From Amorphochlora amoebiformis (taxonomy: Eukaryota; Cercozoa; Chlorarachniophyceae), in contig BAAHQB010000034.1 in assembly GCA_054601695.1 (NCBI GenBank), positions 1,054,001 through 1,118,000 of the forward strand: a DNA stretch of 64,000 bases. Direction: 5' to 3'. Within the stretch, counting starts at the first letter, position 1. Each line of letters begins with the position of its first letter. Positions 1 to 64,000 of the stretch are shown here, in pieces. Position numbers and translations under genes: made by a program. Under the pieces are notes generated by a model that saw nothing but the letters and a program-made list of their open reading frames with translations, was not told the origin of the DNA and ran no database searches.

Positions 1-29539
<29,539 letters not shown>

Positions 29540-29569
29540 TATATGTAACATATATAATATATATATATA

Positions 29570-29631
<62 letters not shown>

Positions 29632-29780
29632 TATTATTATTATTATTATATATATGTATGCATACATATGTATGTATATATATGTATATATGATATACAT
29701 ATATATAATAATATATATATAATTTATATATATATATATATGTATATGTGTATATATACATATTATATACATACATATGC

Positions 29781-29835
<55 letters not shown>

Positions 29836-29950
29836 ATGTACATATATATATATATATATACATATATGTATACATATATATTTATATGATATTTACATTG
29901 CATATGTACGTATCTACCTAATACATATTGTGTGTATATTATATATATAC

Positions 29951-29988
<38 letters not shown>

Positions 29989-30623
29989 CTGTATAGATGC
30001 GTGTTGATATTTCGATATATCTCTAAGTGTATGTGAAATAGTAATATTTTGCTTTCGTTCACCATATGGTGCGGACACTCGTCGTTAGTTGATGCCTATT
30101 GTACATATATATATCATATATATCATAAATATATCATTAACACAAACCTAATCCTAACCGTATGTGACGCTAACCCCATCCCGACACCCTAAAGCTAACC
30201 AAACTCGTGAATATGTACTACATATATTCATCAACTAATGCTTGTTATATTCAGCAGCTTATGCCGACATGTGTGTGTGTATGTGTATGTATGTATGTGT
30301 ATATATATTATGTATATATATATGTATGTATATATATATATATATGTGTGTGTGTATGTATATGTATATATATATATATATATTGTGTGTGTGTGTATAA
30401 TATATACATGTACACATACATATGTGTAATGTTCATAGGTTGATGTCTACGTCCACATGTAATGTTCCACATGCACACATATTACATGCATTCATTTAGT
30501 CATGTGTACGCGTGTGTGTAATGTGTTGCATATATGTATGTGAGCATATGTGTACAATAAAATTATTCTGTATTTATGATAACGAATATAACACATATGT
30601 TGTGTGTGTCTATGTACATATAT

Positions 30624-30667
<44 letters not shown>

Positions 30668-31244
30668 ACATATACATATGCATATACATACATACATATA
30701 TTTACATATGTATACATATGTACATAGGTATATAATAAAGATCTTGAAAATTTAATTTATGTTTGGTGATACATCACTGCATATTCATATACACTAATTG
30801 TATGTATATTCAGATATGTATGTGTGTGTGTGTATGTATGTATGTATAATATAAATGTTTACATTACACGCATATATATATATATATACATACATATATA
30901 TGTGTGTATATGTATTATATATATATATTATATATATATATGTATATATATATATATGCATACATATGTGTCTGTCTTATGTGCACATCAACAATGTGTT
31001 AACATATTAATTTATATGTAGATATATATTTATTAATATTTATATATAATGTAAACAAACATGTCTATGCAAATAATATATCTGTATATATATGTATATA
31101 TATGTATGTGTACATGTATACATTTGTATGTGGGTATGTTTATGAAGACGGGAAACAATTATGCTATTTACAAGTTATAACATTATAACACATATTATAC
31201 ACCATGCATGTGTAAAGCATTTAACAAACGTATGTGTAGTATGG

Positions 31245-31299
<55 letters not shown>

Positions 31300-31599
31300 G
31301 TATATATATATATATATGTGTGTGTGTGTATACCCACCGTAATTAGAGAAAGGCCGTATCTGTGATGATTACGAAGCAGGATTAGAGTCAGAGTTGGATT
31401 ACCATCAGGTTGAGGTTAAGTTTGCGTAAGGTTAGGATAGGATTCAGGATTCAATTTCAGATTAGGCTTGGATTCGAGTTTCAGTGAAAAGTATTAGCTA
31501 TCGTTAGCTTTATGCATACCCGAAAGTAATCTTGCAGTGACTCACCTAATGCATGTCGCAATAGACGTCAATCACGACCCCAATATACCAATATCAATG

Positions 31600-31800
31600 T
31601 TGTATACATCAATGTTAATTTTTTGTAGACATCAATGTGAATGTTGTATACATGAATGACAATTGTATAAATGAATGTCATTGTTGTATACATGAATGAC
31701 AATGTTGTATACATGGATGTGAATGTTGTGCACATGAATGACTTAGTTGTGTACGTGAATGACTTGGTACAATGTTGTATGCATGAGTGTCAACGTGATA
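31600..31800. repeat. About 21-bp TGTATACATGAATGACAAT array
   Basis: Eight or nine degenerate copies around TTGTATACATGAATG. No coding function is apparent. Confidence 0.7.
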
Positions 31801-31882
31801 ATTGAAATATTTGCTTGTGAGTGCTCTTCTCCTCATATGCTACAGTAATATATATAAACATGTATACATGTACATACATATA

Positions 31883-31919
<37 letters not shown>

Positions 31920-32072
31920 GATATATATACAAATATGTGCATATATATAAATATCATATACATACGTATATGATATTAGCATAAGTATATATATAGAGAG
32001 AGAGAGAGATTCATAAATGTTTATGTTGTATGAACCTGCATAGAATGAGCTGTGACATCGAATTGTATTTCA

Positions 32073-32276
32073 GCCTAATGACAATTACACATGTATTGAA
32101 AACAAGCCTAATGGCAATTACACATGTATTGAAAACAAGCCTAATGGCAATTACACATGTATTGAAAACAAGCCTAATGGCAATTACACATGTATTCAAA
32201 ACAAGCCTAATGGCAATTACACATGTATTAAACAAGCCTAATGGCAATTACACATGTATTCAAAACAAGCTAACAT
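32073..32276 (+). repeat. 33-bp minisatellite following a splice-acceptor-like site
   Basis: Six copies of CCTAATGGCAATTACACATG followed by TATTGAAAACAAG. The first copy follows TTGTATTTCAG, and in that frame each unit encodes PNGNYTCIENK. The fifth copy has a deletion that closes the frame. Confidence 0.75.
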
Positions 32277-32511
32277 CGACAACATAACACACACATTTAA
32301 ACAACTTACTAACGATCACGTGCATTGAAAAGCAGCATACTACCATATTCCTAACAACCTATCAACCTACCAACCACAATACACGCACATGGTATGGATA
32401 CTTATCATTTGCGTTTGCATATTATTAAAACAAATTCCAACTGTTTCAAAAGACTCTTTCAATTTTAAACTATGCGTATGTGGAACATATTTAACCATAT
32501 ATATTCATACA

Positions 32512-32542
<31 letters not shown>

Positions 32543-32683
32543 ATATGATAAGTGTGTGTATATATATATGGTGTGTGTATTTATACATATATATATATGT
32601 ATATATATATATATATGATAAGTGTGTATGTATATACACCTTACTCCAAGATAAATCACCACTCGTTGCACCAGCAATACCGA

Positions 32684-32731
<48 letters not shown>

Positions 32732-32745
32732 TATATATATTTTTA

Positions 32746-32840
<95 letters not shown>

Positions 32841-32911
32841 AATATATATATGCATATACATTATATATATATAAATATATATATGTGTATGTACGTATAA
32901 ATATATACATG

Positions 32912-32958
<47 letters not shown>

Positions 32959-33073
32959 AAATATGTGATGTATTATGTTGTAGTATTTATATATGTATTT
33001 ATATAGGAATTATACATATAAATATACACCTATATAACATATTACATATTAATGCATATATATATATATACAC

Positions 33074-33104
<31 letters not shown>

Positions 33105-33123
33105 ATATATACTTGTACCACAG

Positions 33124-33161
33124 ATAAGACGAGTGCTACGAGCGTTAGGGCGAGCGCAATG
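33124..33161 (+). CDS. Gene 5 candidate upstream exon
   Basis: The acceptor GTACCACAG is followed by 38 nt reading IRRVLRALGRAQ in phase 0 and leaving in phase 2 (CAATG|GTGTGC), the phase required by the exon at 36914. The donor region is the seed of the tandem array at 33150-33510. Frame choice is uncertain (phase 1 would give KTSATSVRASAM). Confidence 0.35.
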
Positions 33162-33510
33162 GTGTGCTTCCAGTTGATGAATACAAACTTACAGCCTTTA
33201 TATCAACATAAAACATACCAATATCAACCGAAATGGGGTGCTTTCAGCTGATGAATACAAGCTTACAGCCTTTATATCAACACCATAATACATACCAACA
33301 TCAACCGCAATGGGGTGCTTTCAGCTGATGAATACAAGCTTACAGCTTTGATTTCAACAGCATTCATTCATACATACCAATATCAACCGCAATATGTGCT
33401 CCCAGTTTATCAATACCAACTTACAGTCTTCGGATATCATAGTATAAAGTATTAATACCTACTTACAGTCCTCGGATATCAACGTGTACAGTATTTATAA
33501 ATACCAAAAC
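33150..33510 (+). repeat. Tandem copies of the 33124 exon end
   Basis: Three or four diverging units, each with CGCAATGG.GTGCTTTCAG and CTGATGAATACAAGCTTACAG, the exon-donor boundary of the 33124 candidate exon. Confidence 0.7.
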
Positions 33511-33532
33511 ATCAACTTGTATTGAAATACAT

Positions 33533-33600
<68 letters not shown>

Positions 33601-33801
33601 TATACATATATATTATATATATATATATACATAAATACATATAATATATATATATAATATTTTATATTTTATATACTTACTTACATTATATATCTACACC
33701 ATAATACATACAAACATCAACCACAATAAAATACATTCAACTAATAAACACATCCTTACATTTATGTATGTATATGTACATACATACATACATATATATA
33801 T

Positions 33802-33861
<60 letters not shown>

Positions 33862-33940
33862 TATTAATATATATATATATATATGATTTACACGTGAATA
33901 AATATTTATATACATATATATCAACATATATGATATACAT

Positions 33941-34174
<234 letters not shown>

Positions 34175-34175
34175 T

Positions 34176-34240
<65 letters not shown>

Positions 34241-34266
34241 CTGCATATATATTATATATATTATAT

Positions 34267-34302
<36 letters not shown>

Positions 34303-34309
34303 TAGATAT

Positions 34310-34344
<35 letters not shown>

Positions 34345-34390
34345 GTATATATTTCGTGCATGTGCATGTTTGATATAGCTTATGCACAAC

Positions 34391-34519
34391 GTTGATGTTT
34401 TGGATATTACTGGTGGGATGAATAGGGACGGGGATGATATTTCTCGAACTCTCCACTGCTTCTGACACTTCACCACCACCAGTCTGAACCACGCTTTCTA
34501 CCTCGTAACCTCTGTCGAA
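34391..34519 (-). CDS. Gene 3 exon 4 (candidate)
   Basis: After the acceptor GGTGACCAG, 43 codons read [18 protein letters not shown], then [17 protein letters not shown] and an Asn/Ile-rich end before AAC|GTTGTG. Composition and openness argue for coding. Joining to exon 3 rests on phase 0 only; it could belong to another minus-strand gene. Confidence 0.45.
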
Positions 34520-34596
34520 CTGGTCACCAAATACTTATTAATAATTCATGTACAGCATAGATTGTATTATTGCAATTCACATTATTGATGTATGTA

Positions 34597-34655
<59 letters not shown>

Positions 34656-34734
34656 GAAAAGTTATATATATGACTATATATATACATAATATATATATAT
34701 ATATATATATTATACATATATGTGTGTGTGTATA

Positions 34735-34777
<43 letters not shown>

Positions 34778-35013
34778 GTATAAATATATATATATATAAT
34801 ATCTACTGTAATGAAATAATATATATATATATATAAATTATAATATATATATATATGTATATATTATAATATTTACATATGTATAAGGAAAAATATCTAG
34901 GTGCGGTTATATATAAATATAGACATATAATATATATAGAAATATATATGTACATATATATATATATGTATTATGTATAAAAAAAATATATATATGTGTA
35001 TATATATATATAC

Positions 35014-35049
<36 letters not shown>

Positions 35050-36043
35050 CCAATACATATATCTTATTGATTTATATGCATATATATATATATATATAGA
35101 TATATATATATATATATAATATATATATATTTATATATATGTGTGTGTTTGTGTATGCGTATGTATGAGAGAAACATTTTTGTGACATTATTAATTTGAT
35201 TTGGACCGTAGAACCGCAGTGATGGCACTTAATATCATTTTCCTGCCCGAGCGGAACCTAAAAACCATGAAAAATAACTACTAGATTGAGAATCAAGAAC
35301 TTAAATATCGGTTAATCTGCAATTGACGAACAAGCAATACAAGCGAGTCGTGAGTAAGCCTCCCAAATATCGGGCCGTGGCCAATAACAAGTACTACACG
35401 GAGACTTGTAGTTTTTTATTGTGATATCGTTGAGGTGTTTTAAATGGCAAAGGTGTGTAAACATAATCCACCTCTGTAATGGCATTGCATTCTGAGCAGT
35501 GCAAAGGTTCCGTGTGGCCTGTTTGAGGTTGCAAGAACTTTTCTTCAGTACGAAACCAATGTTCGAAGATCTTTTCAGATTTCAACATAGGGGCATAGAT
35601 CAAAGTCAAGCCAAGCGCACAAACGAATAAATAGGAGGAAATTGAAAAGGATAATTCACAAAATGCGCACCTGATGACGGCATGCTTTCACTTCCCACAC
35701 CAAAATGTGGCCCTTTCGGTTCCGGAGAATAAGCCGAATAAATAAAAACTGTGCTTGATTCTTAAGATATCTGATCCAATATAACGATATATTAAATACA
35801 AAGCATCCGGATATAAGAAATTGCATAATCTTGATAACAGCAAGCATGATACCTGATTCTAATAACCCGAAAAATAAATCTCGAAAAAAACTTGTTATTT
35901 TTCGCTGTCACAAGTCTCGGATATCATCTCACGTGGTCCCACCCCCTTAACCGCGTATCCCTAATACCCATTGCACCCATAGTACTACAGCTACGTTGTC
36001 GTCGTCTGTTTCCATGAACCACGTACTCGAATGATATCAACAT
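34391..36043 (-). CDS. Gene 3: unrecognised membrane protein (multi-exon gene span)
   Basis: Minus-strand exons 36043-35933, 35852-35692, 35670-35406 and 34519-34391 keep phase and lack (TA)n in the coding parts. The product has a basic N terminus ([17 protein letters not shown]), an aromatic stretch ([16 protein letters not shown]), a Cys cluster [13 protein letters not shown], a membrane helix ([17 protein letters not shown]), then a soluble part with HCSEC and a tail [16 protein letters not shown]. No family was recognised. The CxxC-type cysteines could bind metal, but this is inference. The gene lies antisense to gene 5 if the 33124 exon belongs to gene 5. The gene may instead end at the TAG at 35394-35396 if the last splice is not used. 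Confidence 0.5.
35406..35670 (-). CDS. Gene 3 exon 3
   Basis: This exon starts [17 protein letters not shown] and contains the membrane segment [10 protein letters not shown], then [17 protein letters not shown] and [16 protein letters not shown]. The frame continues six codons to TAG at 35394-35396 (KLQVSV stop), or splices at CAA|GTCTCC to the exon at 34519. Confidence 0.55.
35692..35852 (-). CDS. Gene 3 exon 2
   Basis: The acceptor is AGAATCAG and the frame runs [18 protein letters not shown], then [17 protein letters not shown], ending FWCGK. Immediately after comes an in-frame TGA, removed if the next 21 nt (35671-35691, GTGAAA...CATCAG) are an intron. Confidence 0.5.
35933..36043 (-). 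CDS. Gene 3 exon 1
   Basis: ATG at 36043 opens 37 codons that end in RLRGWDH before a strong donor CAC|GTGAGA. A second in-frame ATG (MGAMGIRD) lies 21 codons later and could be the true start. The frame is also open upstream, so a longer N terminus is possible. Confidence 0.45.
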
Positions 36044-36670
36044 GGAAAAGTCGCAAAAATTACAAGGATAAGCAAAAAAACGGCGCGAAACTACCTCCGA
36101 TGTGCAAATTAGTTGATTTGCTGTCAATCCAATAAGGAGAGTTGGAGAGAATTCATTTCGTTGAAACACAAAAAAATGTCTCAAAATTTAAGAGATGAAC
36201 GGGGGAGAGGACATACGAGTAAAGGGAGAACCATATCGACTCGCAGTAGTAACATTGTTACCCATCAATATCTATGCTTCTACATCCACATATGTGCTAT
36301 ATATTTACATATATTGCAAATATGGAGGTATGCATGTGCAAGTGCAGACAGTTCCGATCTCGGTAAACACGGAGGATAACATACACTTACAGAATTTAGT
36401 TGGCCATGTTGATTCATAATAACTATTGTACAATACCATGTTGATTCATAACTATTATACAAGAAGTTAATTAAAATTGCATGTAATTACAGTCGTTATC
36501 TTTCTGTCATAAACTAACATAGATTCTACGTTTCCAGTATAAAATTGCGCCAATGTAACAACATATATATATATATATATATATATTACAAAAATATTTG
36601 TACATCAAAACATACTTACACTTATGAATATTAAATTTTCATGTTTATAGACAAATTTATGTCATACAGA

Positions 36671-36714
<44 letters not shown>

Positions 36715-36766
36715 TATATATATATAAAATATATACATAAATATATATTAGATATGTAATTACATA

Positions 36767-36811
<45 letters not shown>

Positions 36812-36913
36812 GTACATATAAATATGTATATATCATATACTTTATATTGATATAATTCATTATATATAATATATATTTTAATGTTTGTATACATATTGTC
36901 TAAAATTGTTGAT

Positions 36914-62135
<25,222 letters not shown>

Positions 62136-62144
62136 GTAACTCTT

Positions 62145-62228
<84 letters not shown>

Positions 62229-62265
62229 AAATATAATATGTAGTATATATATATTTATATATATT

Positions 62266-62314
<49 letters not shown>

Positions 62315-62400
62315 CATGTATACATATATAGATATATTTGTGTGTGTGCGGGTATATTGTAATTGCGTTTGTATTCATATATTTGTATTCATACATTTTA

Positions 62401-62436
<36 letters not shown>

Positions 62437-62514
62437 ATTGTATGTATATCTATATGTATGGATGAATTTTACATATAGGTTCTACCATATGTAAATTACA
62501 TACATATGTACACG

Positions 62515-62557
<43 letters not shown>

Positions 62558-62569
62558 GATATATATATG

Positions 62570-62600
<31 letters not shown>

Positions 62601-62609
62601 ATGTATATA

Positions 62610-62650
<41 letters not shown>

Positions 62651-62755
62651 TATATAGATTGATAGATATAAATATATATATATATATATATTATACATGT
62701 ATACAATGTATATCTGTATAAATGTACATACATATAAGTTGTAAGAATATACTAC

Positions 62756-62816
<61 letters not shown>

Positions 62817-62846
62817 GCTAGTAGATATATACAGAACATATATATT

Positions 62847-62954
<108 letters not shown>

Positions 62955-63041
62955 GTGTGTGTATGTATAAATGTGCATACATGTAAGCTGTAAGAATGTA
63001 CTGTTGTTTTATACACACACGTATATATACATATATATACA

Positions 63042-63092
<51 letters not shown>

Positions 63093-63134
63093 AAGATAAT
63101 GAATTCTTAAAGATGTTCTTTACGTACATGAAAT

Positions 63135-63320
63135 GAAGCATGTAAAGTCTAACATGAGAACATATGTTGCCATTGTAAAGTCTAACATGAGAACATATGT
63201 TGTCATTGTGAAGTCGAACATGAGAACATATGTTGTCATTGTAAAGTCGAACAGGAGAACACATGTTGTCATTGTAAAGTCGAACATGAGAACATATGTT
63301 GTCATTGAACCTATCGAACT
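63135..63320. repeat. 33-bp array
   Basis: Five to six copies of GTAAAGTCTAACATGAGAAC followed by ATATGTTGTCATT, with more diverged copies to 63430. Open frames on both strands are repeat artefacts. Confidence 0.8.
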
Positions 63321-63495
63321 TACAAACTCTACCATAAGTTATCATCGAACCATATGTTGTCATCGAGCATTCGAACTTGCGAAGCCCAGCATATGTTCTC
63401 ATCGACCATTCGAGCTTGCAAAGTCTAACATATCTTGAAAGTAAAGCAATGGTATGAGCGTTTTTGTGATTCCAGACATATTTTCGTGCTCCAAC

Positions 63496-63610
63496 CCAAG
63501 CTTGCGAACGCGTCAGCAATCATCCCAGGCCCCGTTGACGAATCCGTAGCCGGTAACACAACATGAAAACAATCTTCAATCTCTATCCTGCTCACGACCG
63601 CTTCCAAAAC
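63496..63610 (-). CDS. Candidate exon of an unrecognised minus-strand gene
   Basis: After TATATTTGAG the frame reads [36 protein letters not shown] and SLG before a possible donor TTGG|GTTGGA. The frame also reads back to an ATG at 63628 (MLVIFE), so this may be a first exon. Balanced composition suggests coding; no family was recognised. Confidence 0.3.
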
Positions 63611-64000
63611 CTCAAATATAACTAACATGGTCGTCGTGCATCCTTATGCATGCTTGCTGTGGGGAGCATAGTGGTGATAAGATATTGATATGTTGTTGTT
63701 CGGTGGTATTCGTGGTGGGCATTGGTTTAGGGTATCCCGTGTGTCGGAGGACGTGGAAGGGACTAACGGCCCTGGACCTCCTTCTGCTCTCGGAAATCAC
63801 TTACACGGCTACCACACAAAAAATGAGAGAAAACCTCGTCAATGTAACTCGTTACACACTATCTCATAATTATGAAGAATTTATGACTTTAAGTCATCTA
63901 TTATGTATCATAAAGACAACTAATCTTTTAAAGCTTTTGCTTTACGTCTTACTGTGTTGTCTTTTCGCACGTCGTGTCGTGATTTATGCCTTGTTGTACA

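Larger units (their letters stand above)
29503..33123. other. Gene-poor stretch
   Basis: This stretch has many (TA)n tracts (29510-29990, 30300-30400, 30640-30720, 31240-31320, 32520-32970), a 20-odd-bp repeat (31600-31800) and the 33-bp array at 32073-32276. A possible short exon QLMPT follows an acceptor TATATTCAG at about 30254, but it runs into a GTGTGT repeat and cannot be supported. No gene was recognised. Confidence 0.4.

Overview
This is a eukaryotic nuclear window. The evidence is many short exons (often 15-180 bp) bounded by GT...AG junctions, introns filled with (TA)n and minisatellites, interstitial CCCTAA/TTAGGG repeats, and protein families typical of protists and algae. Ser/Thr/Pro-rich secreted proteins fused to PKD/REJ-type ectodomains are common in stramenopile algae, so a microalga or related protist is the best guess, but the sequence does not prove a lineage. 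No prokaryotic operon, rRNA, tRNA, CRISPR or intact transposon was seen. Most of the long Tyr/Ile 'ORFs' are translated (TA)n and are not genes.

Layout. (1) 1-8502, minus strand: a secreted or surface glycoprotein gene whose nine consecutive exons keep reading phase at every junction: signal peptide, novel N-terminal region, Ser/Thr/Pro mucin-like stalk, Cys-containing module, then PKD/REJ-like ectodomain. A tenth exon running off the left edge may encode a membrane segment. (2) 8503-12115: about 3.6 kb between divergently transcribed genes. (3) 12116 to about 29500, plus strand: a polytopic membrane enzyme of the DUF1295 / steroid 5-alpha-reductase-like superfamily, split into many tiny exons; the diagnostic RHPNYLGE motif is at about 19343. 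(4) 34391-36043, minus strand: an unrecognised membrane-protein gene with a possible 21-nt intron. (5) 36914-62135 (perhaps from 33124), plus strand: a long gene of about 20 small exons, coding for a canonical EF-hand, then a coiled-coil, then several transmembrane segments. I do not recognise this architecture. (6) 45219-46474, minus strand: two exons of an ABCA-type ABC transporter lying inside an intron of gene 5. (7) 63496-63610, minus strand: a possible further exon.

How it fits together. The genes do not form an obvious pathway, but all the recognisable products are membrane or secreted proteins. Exon calls rest on splice motifs plus phase continuity and, where available, family motifs; no transcript evidence was available.

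The most unusual property is structural. At many exon-intron boundaries the exon edge and its splice site have been copied into a tandem array, giving series of competing donors or acceptors (24.2-24.7, 29.2-29.5, 33.1-33.5, 47.8-48.0, 48.7-49.0 and 52.2-52.6 kb, with decayed exon copies at 18.7-19.4 kb). Telomere-type repeats also lie directly upstream of acceptors, and several introns look extremely short (39, 21 and possibly 27 nt).
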